Shown here: one piece after another, positions 25,673-34,876 of the stretch
How positions within the stretch are numbered: position 1 is the first letter of the stretch
How the letters are laid out: each line of letters opens with the position of its first letter
Source: a bacterium
GTDB lineage: Bacteria > Planctomycetota > UBA8108 > UBA1146
DNA length: 35,687 nucleotides
Direction: 5' to 3'
Assembly (NCBI GenBank): GCA_029976805.1
Contig: JAPOLY010000024.1
Location: 1-35,687 of the forward strand
Translations under genes and position numbers: made by a program
The notes under the pieces: generated by a model
What the model was told of the DNA's origin: nothing
Databases searched by the model: none
The model's input: only the letters and a program-made list of their open reading frames with translations

Positions 25673-27514
25673 TTGTTACAGATCCAAGGAATTTACAAAT
25701 CGTTCGGAGAACAGGACCTGTTCCACGATGCCGGCTGCCTGATTGATGCAGGAGAAAAGGTTGGCATCGTCGGGGCCAATGGTCATGGAAAATCGACCCT
25801 GTTGAGGATGATTCTTTCCGAGATCGACCCGGATCAGGGCAACATTGCCGTGAGTCGCGGAATTCGGATCGGCCACCTTTCCCAGCATCTGGCCTTCAAG
25901 GCCGCCACGGTTCTCGATGAAGCATGTACCGTTCTCGTTGAAGAGGACGGATTCCTGCCCATCTTCAAGGCGGAGTCGATGCTGATGGGTCTCGGGTTTT
26001 CAGAGGAGCAATTGAAGCAGCCTCCGGGAGAACTTTCAGGGGGATTCCAGGTTCGTCTCAATCTGGCCAAGGCATTGCTTGAGGATCCGGACCTGTTGCT
26101 TCTCGACGAGCCCAACAACTATCTCGACATCGTCAGCATGCGTTGGCTCAAGGAGTTTTTGCGCAAATGGCGCAGGACTCTTTTGCTGGTGACCCACGAT
26201 CGCGATTTCATGGATGCCATCACCACTCATACGCTGGCGGTTCATCGCAGGAAGTTGAGAAAGTTCCAGGGAGGCACAGAAAAAGCCTGGCAGCAGATCT
26301 ACATCGAAGAAGAGATGCACGAGAAAACCCGCGTCAATACGGAGCGGAAAATCGCCCACGAAATGCGTTTTGTTGAGCGGTTCCGCGCCAAGGCCCGCCG
26401 GGCATCCCAGGCCCAATCACGTCTGAAGCAGATCAACAAACGGGAGCGACTCGAGAAACTGGATGAACTCTCTTCCCTCTCCTTCTCGTTTCACTACAAA
26501 CACAACCCCGGCAAGTGGGCGTTGGAGACCCGGCGTCTCCAGTTCGGCTACGATGACGGGCATACCCTGATCGAAAATCTCGACTTACACATCGGAGCGG
26601 GAGATCGGGTCGGCGTCATCGGTCAGAACGGCAAGGGCAAATCGACCCTCTTGCGTTTGATGGCTGGAGAGCTGGAACCAGTTGAAGGCGAAGTGCGCAC
26701 GCATCCGTCGACCAGCATCAATCTGTTCGGACAAAGTGCCATGAGAGTGTTACGACCGGAGAGGTCCATTGAGGAAGAGGTCTACGAAGCCAACAGCACC
26801 CTGAATCGTACTCAAGTCAGGGATATCTGCGGTGCGATGATGTTTGGCGGAGACCTGGCTCTGAAAAAGGTCGAGGTTCTTTCCGGAGGTGAGAAGTCGC
26901 GGACGCTTTTGGGCAGAGTACTCGCCTGCCCCGGCAACCTCCTGTTGCTGGACGAGCCGACCAATCACCTCGATATGGCGAGTACCGATGCACTGATCGA
27001 GGCCATCAAGGCGTATCCCGGTGCAGCGGTGATGGTGACCCACGTCGAATCCGTCTTGAGAGAGACCTGTAATCGACTCGTCATTTTTGATGATGGGAAA
27101 GTCCGGGTCTTCGAGGGCACCTACGATGACTTTCTTCGTCGCCATGGCTGGAGCAGTGAAGAACAGCCAGTGGAAGACAAGGGTCCAAGGAAGCGGCGGG
27201 AAAACCGCAAGGATCTCAAACGCGAACGGGCGGAGTTGATCCGTGAGCGATCACAGGCACTTAAGCCACTCAAGCAGACCATCGACAGCAATGAGAAGCT
27301 CATCATGATGCTTGAGGAGAAGGTCGAAAAAACGGAGGCAGATTTGATCGCCGCTTCCGAGAGTGGCGATGGAGAAGCGATCGCCTCACTGGCGCAGGAT
27401 CTGAACAATCTGCGTGCTTCCATCGATCGCGCCTTTGAAAAGTTTGAGACCGCCAGTGAAGAATACGATCGCCTCGAAGCGGAGTTCAGTGAAAAACTCG
27501 GCGAAGAAGAGTGA
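25673..27514 (+). CDS. ABC-F family ATPase (Uup-type)
   Basis: A 613-residue soluble protein with two tandem ATP-binding cassettes and no membrane domain, the ABC-F layout associated with ribosome rescue, assembly or protection. Domain 1: Walker A GANGHGKST at 34-42, signature LSGGFQVRL, Walker B LLLLDEPNNYLD. Domain 2: Walker A GQNGKGKST from Gly317, signature LSGGEKSR, Walker B LLLLDEPTNHLD. Between them is a charged helical linker (KARRASQAQSRLKQINKRER). The C-terminal about 100 residues are a coiled coil (ELIRERSQALKPLKQ onward), the Uup-like tail. The start is TTG 25673 with GGAGA upstream; no closer ATG gives the first strand. It converges with the vWA gene. Dedicated antibiotic-resistance function is not indicated. 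Confidence 0.94.
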   Translation: MLQIQGIYKSFGEQDLFHDAGCLIDAGEKVGIVGANGHGKSTLLRMILSEIDPDQGNIAVSRGIRIGHLSQHLAFKAATVLDEACTVLVEEDGFLPIFKAESMLMGLGFSEEQLKQPPGELSGGFQVRLNLAKALLEDPDLLLLDEPNNYLDIVSMRWLKEFLRKWRRTLLLVTHDRDFMDAITTHTLAVHRRKLRKFQGGTEKAWQQIYIEEEMHEKTRVNTERKIAHEMRFVERFRAKARRASQAQSRLKQINKRERLEKLDELSSLSFSFHYKHNPGKWALETRRLQFGYDDGHTLIENLDLHIGAGDRVGVIGQNGKGKSTLLRLMAGELEPVEGEVRTHPSTSINLFGQSAMRVLRPERSIEEEVYEANSTLNRTQVRDICGAMMFGGDLALKKVEVLSGGEKSRTLLGRVLACPGNLLLLDEPTNHLDMASTDALIEAIKAYPGAAVMVTHVESVLRETCNRLVIFDDGKVRVFEGTYDDFLRRHGWSSEEQPVEDKGPRKRRENRKDLKRERAELIRERSQALKPLKQTIDSNEKLIMMLEEKVEKTEADLIAASESGDGEAIASLAQDLNNLRASIDRAFEKFETASEEYDRLEAEFSEKLGEEE

Positions 27515-27551
27515 GCTCCTGAGAGTTCCTCAAAAGATTTCACCGGAAGGG

Positions 27552-28850
27552 CTAGGGAATTTCGGTGTATTTTCCCCCGGACCTTCGCGATAACTCCTCC
27601 AAAAATGACGAAGCAGATCCCGCCGTGGCCCTGAAGCCAATGGTGTGAATCGGAATGTGCTCAAAGCGATTGATGGTGTCGATGTGGTCAAGAAGTGCGG
27701 CTCCATCGATGGGATCGGTGGCCCGGTAGGGCATTCCATCGGAGAGCAGCACGATGGTTCGGACTCCCTTGACCTTGAAGGCGGCCTCCAGGGCACGGTC
27801 TGTGGAGGTAAATCCCTGCGGATCAAAACGGTCGATGAATTTGAAGGCGCGCCGCTTCTGGTCCGGTTTGGCCTTGATGAGGAAGTCGCTCATCTGCTCG
27901 ACCTCTTCATCAAAGGAGATCAGGCAGAACTGAAAATCCTTGGGCAGTTCACGAACCATCCTTTTCAGTTCTTTTTGAACCCGTCGCAGGCGCATTCTCG
28001 AATCAGGGAGTTCACCGAATTTTCCGTCGCCCCTTTTACCGGATGAGCCGCCAACAGAAGTGCCCTCTCCCTTGCCGTCCTCCTTTTCTTCGACACCCCT
28101 TTCAGGCTTGGGATCCTTCTCTTCCATGGAGATGCTGGTGTCGAGAACGAAGACGATCTTCTGGCTGACCAGTTCCTGACCAAAAAAATTAGGAGGCTCA
28201 ACCTTGACCCCGGTTCCCTTGATGACGATTTTCGCCGGATCCAGTTTCTCTTTCTTTTCCAACGCCTTGCGATTGCTCTTCCACAATGCATCCCATTCGG
28301 AAGCGGCAAACAGGTCGGCGCCGGTCAGTGAACTGAGAGTGTTGCGCAGCTTCTCTGCGACCAGTGATAGATCCCGGTCCCGATCCTCCTGAAACTGGAG
28401 AGCACGGATCAGGTGCGGGATGGAACCGTTGTGTTCCTTTTTCAGCAACGCCTGAATCGCTCCGAGGGCAACACTGTCTTCCTGATCGTAAAGCCCCTGC
28501 AGGACCGCCTTGAAGCTGTCCACATCCTTGCGCTGGGCCAAATATCGGATCAGCAGATCGCGAACCTGTTTACGTGGGTGTTGCTTGGCCTGAGTGCATA
28601 ACCAGGTGAGCCCTGGTCCCGGGGTCAATTTGTCGAGGCCCCTGAGGGCGGCATTTTCGATGGCCGGTTTGTCGGAGAGGAGTGCGTGCTCGATGACCGC
28701 TTCCATATCTGCGGCGCTGGCTCCCTTGGCCATGGCTCTCACCACCTGCTCGACGATTTTGGAATCGCCGCTGCGAACCGCTTTCTCCAGGGGAGACAGA
28801 TCTGTAGGTGCCGCGGTGCAAAGCAGCAACAGGATGGTGACTGTCAGCAT
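27552..28850 (-). CDS. Secreted HEAT-repeat/von Willebrand factor A domain protein
   Basis: A 432-residue exported protein. A signal peptide (MLTVTILLLLCTAAP) is followed by an all-helical repeat region (about 20-200) resembling HEAT repeats (VRDLLIRYLAQRKDVDSF, then ALGAIQALLKKEHNGSIPHL). A C-terminal vWA domain follows, with a metal-ion-dependent adhesion site: DTSISM with Asp237, Ser239 and Ser241, then GFTSTDRAL and LLSDGMPYRATD. A strongly charged, low-complexity insert of about 45 residues (EEKDPKPERGVEEKEDGKG onward) lies directly after DTSISM. It probably binds a partner through a divalent cation in the periplasm or outside the cell. ATG 28850 is chosen over an upstream start because it begins at the signal peptide. 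Divergent from the PhoD gene. Confidence 0.88.
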   Translation of the reverse strand: MLTVTILLLLCTAAPTDLSPLEKAVRSGDSKIVEQVVRAMAKGASAADMEAVIEHALLSDKPAIENAALRGLDKLTPGPGLTWLCTQAKQHPRKQVRDLLIRYLAQRKDVDSFKAVLQGLYDQEDSVALGAIQALLKKEHNGSIPHLIRALQFQEDRDRDLSLVAEKLRNTLSSLTGADLFAASEWDALWKSNRKALEKKEKLDPAKIVIKGTGVKVEPPNFFGQELVSQKIVFVLDTSISMEEKDPKPERGVEEKEDGKGEGTSVGGSSGKRGDGKFGELPDSRMRLRRVQKELKRMVRELPKDFQFCLISFDEEVEQMSDFLIKAKPDQKRRAFKFIDRFDPQGFTSTDRALEAAFKVKGVRTIVLLSDGMPYRATDPIDGAALLDHIDTINRFEHIPIHTIGFRATAGSASSFLEELSRRSGGKYTEIP

Positions 28851-28911
28851 GCGGGGCCTTTCCTGATGGGAGGAACCCCGTAGCATGGATCATGGACGGG
28901 GAGGTTTGTGC

Positions 28912-31635
28912 ATGTTCATGCCTACGATACTGCTGTTGATGGCGACTCTCAATCTTTCACAACCGGCGAATGGAGCCGGGGATGTGCGTATGGAGTCGGT
29001 GCCGGTAAGTTCGCAGAGGTGGATCGGTCGCCAGTGGAACGCCAATCGCTTTCAGGATTGGCAGCACAAGGATGGCCAAATCCATTGCACCAACAGTCAA
29101 TTGAAAGACCCGATGCGAACGGCCATCTGGCTACCCCATGACTTTGAACCCGCAGATCAGGGAGTGAGATGGAGTGTGGAGGTCGATCTTCCTGGAGACA
29201 CCGACCAGCGTCACAAAGGTTCGCAGGCCGGTTTGATCTTCGGTATCGGTGGCCCCGAAGTGGACCATCGCATTCGTGCCATCGTTCATGACAAGCCGGC
29301 AGAAGATGGTGGCATCCTCGCAGTGATCGACCCGGATGGGCGCGTCGGATTCCGCGACTTTTTCACCGGTGGCGGCGGAGGATCGTGGTCGGTGGGTGGC
29401 CCTCTCAAGGAGGGCAGTGTGGCTTTGCTGGAGAATCAGCAGAGATCGGGGGATGGAGGAGCGGGCCCCTGGCGCCTGATACTGGAGTTTGAACCTCAGG
29501 GGGATGGGCTCTGTCGCATGAAATTACAGGCGACCGATTCCTCTGGAACCGTTCTCAGCCGTGCGAGTGTCGAGGGGCTTTCCCTGAATCAGGTTGATGG
29601 TTCCTTTGGTCTCGTCAGCCACCTCGGTCAAAAGGGGGGGCGAAGCGGCTGGAGTTTTTCTTCCTTCAAAGCCACGGGTGAAGGGCTGACTCCCCATCAG
29701 GATCGTCTTCTCGGGCCCATCTTTGGCGTGCAGTACAGTCTGTCTCGTGTTCCCGAATCCCGGTCTGAAGATGCACCGGTGGTTCACGAATGGAATCTGA
29801 CCGCCCAGCTGGCCCCCGTCGATCCTGCGGCAGTGAGAGATGCCTGGCTGGAAGTCCAGAACCCCAAGGATGGGGGCACGGTGTGGACCCGATTGGCGAC
29901 CGGCAACTACGAGGCACTGTCACATACTCTTCATTTCAGAGTTCCCCGTTGGTCTGCCAGTCATTCTCGACCCTTTCGCGTCAAAGTGCTCCTCGGAGAC
30001 TCCGACAAGAGCCAAAAGGAATATGCCTACATCGGCATGGTGAGAGCGGAGCCGAAGCTGGATGGAAGGCCGATTCGCATCGGTCTCATCTCCTGCGTCA
30101 AAAACTTCACCGGTAATCTGGCATGGAACAGTTCCTCTATCTGGTATCCCCATGAAGATGTGGCCCGGGGTCTTCTCTCACAGGATCCGGATCTGGTCTT
30201 CTTCGCCGGTGATCAGATTTACGAGGGGGACATCACCCGTGCAGAGATCCAGCCGCCGGACCGGATGCTCCTCGACTATCACACCAAGTATCTGCGCTGG
30301 TACCGGGCCTTTGGCGAGATCACCCGGTCACGACCGACAATTCAGGTGCCGGATGATCACGACGTCTACCACGGCAACATCTGGGGGGCGGGTGGAAAGC
30401 GTGCCCGTCGTGAGGAGGGGATGTCGGCACAGGATTCCGGGGGATACAAACTGGCCCCGCGGGAGGTTAATGCGGTTCACCTGACCCAGACCTCACACTT
30501 GCCGGAACCCTGCATCGAAGGACCCATCGGCGAAGGCTACAGCGTCTACACGACCCGGGTGGAGTACGCGGGTCTGTCGATGGCGGTGATCTCTGATCGA
30601 CAGTTCAAGAGTGCGCCACGTCCATCGCTCCCGGAGGGCAATGTGGTCAATGGCTGGTTCCGCAATCCTGAGTTTGACCCGGTGACCGAGGCGGACGCAC
30701 CGGGACTCGATCTTCTCGGCAGTGCCCAGGAGAAGTTCCTCGCCGATTGGTCCGTCGACTGGAGTCGCGGTGCGCGCTGGAAGGTGTTGTTGTCACAGAC
30801 CCCGTTCGTCAACGTGGCGACCTTGCCCCCTGGCAAGACTGGTGCGGTGATTCCCGGCTTGCCGATTCCCTCGCCAGGAGAGTGGCCCGAGGGGGAAGTT
30901 CCTGTCGCCGATTGCGATTCGGGAGGTTGGCCCCAGAGTGCACGCAACAGGGCGGTCAGTCTGTTGCGAAATGCTCGCGCTTTCCACCTCGCCGGTGATC
31001 AGCATTTGGCTTCGTGTGTCCGATACGGAGTTGAAAATCATCGGGATGCGGGAGTGGTCTTCGCCGGGCCTGCGGTGGCGAACACTTGGCCGCGACGCTG
31101 GTTCCCCTCGGAGCCGGGGGGAGGCGAGCCGGTCAGCCCCCTGCGTGGAACTGGTGATTACCGCGATGGATTTGGCAATGCGATGACGGTTCTCGCTGTG
31201 GGCAATCCCAGTCGAACCGGGTATAAGCCTGAGCGTCTGCACAACCGGGGACCGGGCTGGGGACTGGTCCATGTCGATCATCGAAAACGAACTGCAACCT
31301 TTGAGTGTTGGCCCCGATTCAGTGATCCAGGTCAGAAGGATGCCGAGCAATATCCGGGGTGGCCTATCACGGTCGAGCAGAAATCTCTCGACGGTCGCAA
31401 GCCCCATGCCCTGCTCTCCGCTGTGGAGGCGGGCGAGTCGTCGCCTGTCGCCAGTATCTGGCGGGTGAACTCGACTGAAGAAGATGGGGCAGAAAAACAG
31501 GTGCTGGTGAACGCCTACCGGCTGATGAAGGGGGAGTCATGGAGCCCTCCGGTGCATGCGCCGGGGTATTACAGGGTCCTGCTCCGTTTTCCTGACGGCC
31601 GTGAGGAGTGGGGAAGCGTGGTCGAGGTGAAGTGA
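28912..31635 (+). CDS. PhoD-like phosphatase with N-terminal beta-sandwich region
   Basis: A 907-residue secreted PhoD-family metallophosphatase. A signal peptide (MFMPTILLLMATLNLSQPA) is followed by about 230 residues that look like a beta-sandwich (ConA/LamG-like: FQDWQHKDGQIHC, then GGPEVDHRIRAIVH) and then an Fn3-like linker. The catalytic core begins near 382 (PIRIGLISCVKNFTG). Metal-site blocks are FFAGDQIYEGD (Asp434), VPDDHDVYHG (Asp481-Asp482-His483-Asp484), ISDRQFK and LAGDQHLA (Asp696-His698). Length is about twice that of simple PhoD, due to the N-terminal part. ATG 28912 has GGGGAGG 6 bases upstream and opens directly on the signal peptide; ATG 28885 is the alternative. It is followed by the two unknown secreted paralogues. 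The likely role is phosphate or sulfate ester release outside the cell. Confidence 0.88.
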   Translation: MFMPTILLLMATLNLSQPANGAGDVRMESVPVSSQRWIGRQWNANRFQDWQHKDGQIHCTNSQLKDPMRTAIWLPHDFEPADQGVRWSVEVDLPGDTDQRHKGSQAGLIFGIGGPEVDHRIRAIVHDKPAEDGGILAVIDPDGRVGFRDFFTGGGGGSWSVGGPLKEGSVALLENQQRSGDGGAGPWRLILEFEPQGDGLCRMKLQATDSSGTVLSRASVEGLSLNQVDGSFGLVSHLGQKGGRSGWSFSSFKATGEGLTPHQDRLLGPIFGVQYSLSRVPESRSEDAPVVHEWNLTAQLAPVDPAAVRDAWLEVQNPKDGGTVWTRLATGNYEALSHTLHFRVPRWSASHSRPFRVKVLLGDSDKSQKEYAYIGMVRAEPKLDGRPIRIGLISCVKNFTGNLAWNSSSIWYPHEDVARGLLSQDPDLVFFAGDQIYEGDITRAEIQPPDRMLLDYHTKYLRWYRAFGEITRSRPTIQVPDDHDVYHGNIWGAGGKRARREEGMSAQDSGGYKLAPREVNAVHLTQTSHLPEPCIEGPIGEGYSVYTTRVEYAGLSMAVISDRQFKSAPRPSLPEGNVVNGWFRNPEFDPVTEADAPGLDLLGSAQEKFLADWSVDWSRGARWKVLLSQTPFVNVATLPPGKTGAVIPGLPIPSPGEWPEGEVPVADCDSGGWPQSARNRAVSLLRNARAFHLAGDQHLASCVRYGVENHRDAGVVFAGPAVANTWPRRWFPSEPGGGEPVSPLRGTGDYRDGFGNAMTVLAVGNPSRTGYKPERLHNRGPGWGLVHVDHRKRTATFECWPRFSDPGQKDAEQYPGWPITVEQKSLDGRKPHALLSAVEAGESSPVASIWRVNSTEEDGAEKQVLVNAYRLMKGESWSPPVHAPGYYRVLLRFPDGREEWGSVVEVK

Positions 31636-31694
31636 GTTTGCTATCATTCCAGAATGCATCTTTTTGACCGGAAGCCGTAATGGAGGAACTGACG

Positions 31695-32546
31695 ATGCGA
31701 AAAACCCCGCTTGCCCAATCCGGGCTCAGTGTTCTGATTTTCGTTCTGGTTGGTCTCTGCTCTCCAGCCCTTTGGGCTCAGGAGGGGGAGAAGACCGCCG
31801 TCAAACCCTTCGAATTGACAGAGGAAGAGCGCAACCAACTCCTCGATTTTTTCAATGCCAGTAGCGAGAAGGTCAGTGCAGCCGGAGTTCTGGAACTCAG
31901 CTACGACTTCACTAAAGACGACGAGAGCCTTGGGGACGACTGGTTGCCGATGCCCACCAGCGTTTTTGGCAAGGTGGGCCAGTCGGTTCGCTGGAGCCGG
32001 GCCAGTGAAGCATCCCGAGTCGGATTCGGCAATGCGGTCTACTTCGCTGACAAGGGACAATGGTTTCACACCGCAGTCTTTGAGCCGGATGTGCGTTTAG
32101 AAATGGAAGCCCGCTCTCTGGTAGGGGGACAGCGCAAGGATTTCTTCTGCGCGGTTTTTGCCTGGTCGAAGAAGTTGACCCGTCGGGTGGGCTCCAATCT
32201 GGGCTCTCAACTGATGCGCATCAGCGGGATCAAGGCCGCGGGTGCAGTCGGACCTCCTCCCCCCATCGTTTTCCAGGAACCGCACAAGTTTGGCTATCAG
32301 ATCAAGGATGGGAAATTCGAGGTGCTTTCTTCAGGGCGAGCCGTCACTGAAACAGAGAGCAGCAAGTTTCTCAAAAACCTTGGAAGTGGTCAGGTCGGCT
32401 GTGTCTGGAGCGGCAAGATCAGTATGTGCGTCGGCTCCGTATCGATTCGGGGAAAGCTCGATCTGGACTGGGTCGGTCGCAAGATTCCTTCTGTCGCTGA
32501 GCGGCTGAAGGAACATCGCAAAACGACCGGTTCCAAAAAGAGCTAG
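31695..32546 (+). CDS. Secreted protein of unknown family (paralogue 1)
   Basis: A 283-residue exported protein: signal peptide at about 1-28 (GLSVLIFVLVGLCSPALWA), then a probably beta-rich domain. Recognisable repeats of the family are GQWFHTAVFEPDVRLEMEAR (121-140), AWSKKLTRRVGSNLGSQL (156-173) and the end IRGKLDLDW. The next gene carries the same three blocks, so the two form one family. The pattern of amphipathic strands and the final IRGKLDLDW resemble the ConA-like glucanase/lectin fold, but this is inference. No catalytic motif is clear. ATG 31695 is preferred to ATG 31680 because GGAGG lies 8 bases upstream of it and the signal peptide begins there. It lies 59 bases after the PhoD gene and is probably cotranscribed. 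Confidence 0.75.
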   Translation: MRKTPLAQSGLSVLIFVLVGLCSPALWAQEGEKTAVKPFELTEEERNQLLDFFNASSEKVSAAGVLELSYDFTKDDESLGDDWLPMPTSVFGKVGQSVRWSRASEASRVGFGNAVYFADKGQWFHTAVFEPDVRLEMEARSLVGGQRKDFFCAVFAWSKKLTRRVGSNLGSQLMRISGIKAAGAVGPPPPIVFQEPHKFGYQIKDGKFEVLSSGRAVTETESSKFLKNLGSGQVGCVWSGKISMCVGSVSIRGKLDLDWVGRKIPSVAERLKEHRKTTGSKKS

Positions 32547-32578
32547 TCAGCCCCATTTCTCACTTTTCCAAAGATTCA

Positions 32579-32620
32579 CGCCGGTTCGGGATCCCCCCCT
32601 GAACCTGCGGCGTTCCTTCC
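32579..32620 (+). terminator. Possible terminator or attenuator between the two paralogues
   Basis: CGCCG-GTTC at 32579-32587 pairs with GAAC at 32601-32604 and CGGCG at 32608-32612, with a 3-base bulge, and GGG/CCC can extend the stem inward. It is followed by TTCCTTCC, a broken T-rich run. It lies 33 bases after the stop of the first paralogue and may reduce read-through into the second. Confidence 0.45.
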
Positions 32621-32713
32621 TTCCAGAGGAAGCCGTTGTCCTGATCTGTTCAGAATCCGGATTCCTCTTTCATGGCCCGACGCCCGGTCAGGCCTGTGGA
32701 AAGGAAGAGGATC

Positions 32714-33520
32714 ATGAATCCGCTGATGGTGCTGTGTCTGTGTATGGGATTGGTTTCGAGTGAGGCTTCGAATGGGGAGAAGGCTCCCTGGAACCTCAAC
32801 AAGGCACAGAAAACGCAGATCCTCGACCTGTTTACCGCAAAAGAAAAAAGTATCACTGCGGATGGCGTGGTGACGCTGGTCTACAGCTTCGATTCTGACA
32901 GACCGGAATCAGCGACCAATTTCTTCCCTGCCGTTTCTTTCGCACCCAATTCCAGGGTCAAGTGGGCGGACCATCGTTGGGGATACAGCCGTCACTTTCA
33001 TGATGGTGTGGTGATCGCTGACAAGGGAGAGTGGTTTCATACGGCCGTTTGGGAACCGGACGTCCGTATGGATGTCGACTTTGTCTCATTCACCACGGGC
33101 AATGCCAGCCGCAAGGATCTGGTGGCGGCGACCTTCGCCTGGTCAAAGAAAAACCGTCGTCGTGTCGGCAGCAATCTGGGAACCCAGCTGGTTCGCCTCT
33201 CGGGGGTCAAGGCCACCGGACGTCAGGGCAAGGCTGCTCCGTTCGTCCACGAAGATCGATCCAAGTTTGGGTTCGAGTTGAAGGACGGATCCTTTACGAC
33301 CCGGGTCATGGGATCGTCGAGGGAGTCGACCTCCTCCAAAAAGTTGCTGAAAGATCTTTCCGCAGGTCAGGTGGGATTGGTCTGGAGTGGCGGAGTGACC
33401 GGAGTGGTCAATGAGGTTCAGATTCGTGGGCGCCTGAGTCTGGATTGGATTCGTCGCTACTGCCCTGACTTTGATCCCGGTTCTACTGCCCCTGTAGAAG
33501 GTTCGATCAGTCACCAGTAA
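32714..33520 (+). CDS. Secreted protein of unknown family (paralogue 2)
   Basis: A 268-residue exported protein related throughout to the preceding gene. A signal peptide (MNPLMVLCLCMGLVSSEAS) is followed by GEWFHTAVWEPDVRMDVDF (105-123), AWSKKNRRRVGSNLGTQL (142-159), LSGVKATG and the end IRGRLSLDW. The shared features are spread along the whole mature protein, which indicates tandem duplication followed by divergence. ATG 32714 follows GGAAGAGG at good distance; a longer in-frame start at 32672 adds basic residues before the signal peptide. The conserved tryptophans, acidic residues and basic KKNRRR run suggest a polyanion- or glycan-binding surface, which is inference. The context (PhoD upstream, MFS transporter downstream) does not fix its role. 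Confidence 0.75.
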   Translation: MNPLMVLCLCMGLVSSEASNGEKAPWNLNKAQKTQILDLFTAKEKSITADGVVTLVYSFDSDRPESATNFFPAVSFAPNSRVKWADHRWGYSRHFHDGVVIADKGEWFHTAVWEPDVRMDVDFVSFTTGNASRKDLVAATFAWSKKNRRRVGSNLGTQLVRLSGVKATGRQGKAAPFVHEDRSKFGFELKDGSFTTRVMGSSRESTSSKKLLKDLSAGQVGLVWSGGVTGVVNEVQIRGRLSLDWIRRYCPDFDPGSTAPVEGSISHQ

Positions 33521-33595
33521 GACCGATTCGGATGACGCTGATTTTGATCACGGCTTCCCCCTGTATCGGATATCCTTGTCACCTCTTCTGGCAGG

Positions 33596-34876
33596 GTGAA
33601 AAGAGCAGGGGTGGCCGTGGAACAGCGACCGGACGATGCGGGAAAACTCTCTGATTCCCAACGCGTCCTTCTACAGAAGAACCGTCCCAAAGTCCTCATC
33701 CTCAACTTCTTCTGGATGTTTCTCATCGTCATGCCTGTGGTGGTTCCGTTCATGGAGTCCTACGGCCTGGGCATGGCGGAGATCTATCAGTTGCAGGCGA
33801 TCTTCGCCATCTCGGTGGTGCTGCTGGAAGTGCCCTCCGGTTATCTGGCGGATCTCTTTGGCCGCAAGATTTCACTGATTCTCGCAGGGATCTTTCACGG
33901 CGCAGCCTTTACGGTTCTCGCCCAGTCCGGGGATTTCTGGGGCTTCGTGGTCTTTGAATTGCTGGCCGCTCTGGGCAACAGTTTCTATTCCGGCAGCGAT
34001 GTTGCCCTCATTTACGATACCCAGGAAGCACTCGGTGAAAGTGCCGAGGACAGCAGCATGCTGGGCCGCAAGCTGATGTGGTCGCAAGTCGGTGAGACGA
34101 TCGCCGCTCCCGTGGGGGGGCTGCTCATTTTGGGGGGAATCACCTGGCCAGCACAGGTCAACGCCTGGGTGTCATGGATCCCCCTGTTGGTCACACTCAC
34201 TCTGGTCGAACCTCCCAGGCGGAAACTCGAGCACAGGCACCGTGAAAACTTCGGCCGCTTGCTCAAGATTATCTTCCACTCCGAATCGATCCTGCGTTGG
34301 ACCTTTCTCTCCCTCGTGTGTTACGGATTGACGACGCTGATGGCGGTGTGGGCTTTCCAGGGTTACTGGAAATCGATGCAGGTTCCCCTCGTCTGGTTCG
34401 GCTTCCTGTGGGCCATCTACAACCTGACGGTGGGTATGACCGGCCGTTTTGCCACGGGTCTGGAGAAGAAGTGGGGACCGAGGGCGGTGTTGCTCTTCAT
34501 CGCTTCATTACCGATTACCGGCTACGGCGGGATGGCGCTCTTCTATCAGGGCCCGGAAACTTCGCTGGCATTCATGATCGGCGGAATTCTCATCGGCCTC
34601 AGTTTCAGCGTCAGTCGCGGCCTCACTCAGGTTGTGACGAAAGGAGCACTCAATTCGAGGGTTCCTGCGGAATTGCGCGCCACTGCAAACTCACTCTCGA
34701 GCCTCGGAGTTCGCATCGGTTTCGCAATTCTCGGTCCCCTGTTGGGCTGGGGATTCGACGAAAAGGGTTACGGTTCCAGTTTGTGGATCGCTGCAGGAGT
34801 GTGCGTCATATTCGCACTTTTCGTGCAATTCCCACTGGTTGGAAAACTCAAAGAGACTTCAAATTCGAATCGATGA
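33596..34876 (+). CDS. Major facilitator superfamily transporter
   Basis: A 426-residue, 12-helix MFS permease of the inner membrane. The first helix runs from about 33 to 52 (VLILNFFWMFLIVMPVVVPF). The cytoplasmic loop 2-3 motif A reads GYLADLFGRKISL at 82-94, the signature of the superfamily. A charged central loop (VEPPRRKLEHRHRENFGR) separates the two six-helix halves, and a second motif-A-like segment is weaker (ATGLEKKWGPRAV). The sequence resembles multidrug/sugar-type MFS members, but the substrate is unknown. The start is GTG 33596; GTG 33617, closer to a GGGG element, is an alternative that removes only seven residues. It ends the PhoD-paralogue cluster, 75 bases after the second paralogue. 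Confidence 0.9.
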   Translation: MKRAGVAVEQRPDDAGKLSDSQRVLLQKNRPKVLILNFFWMFLIVMPVVVPFMESYGLGMAEIYQLQAIFAISVVLLEVPSGYLADLFGRKISLILAGIFHGAAFTVLAQSGDFWGFVVFELLAALGNSFYSGSDVALIYDTQEALGESAEDSSMLGRKLMWSQVGETIAAPVGGLLILGGITWPAQVNAWVSWIPLLVTLTLVEPPRRKLEHRHRENFGRLLKIIFHSESILRWTFLSLVCYGLTTLMAVWAFQGYWKSMQVPLVWFGFLWAIYNLTVGMTGRFATGLEKKWGPRAVLLFIASLPITGYGGMALFYQGPETSLAFMIGGILIGLSFSVSRGLTQVVTKGALNSRVPAELRATANSLSSLGVRIGFAILGPLLGWGFDEKGYGSSLWIAAGVCVIFALFVQFPLVGKLKETSNSNR

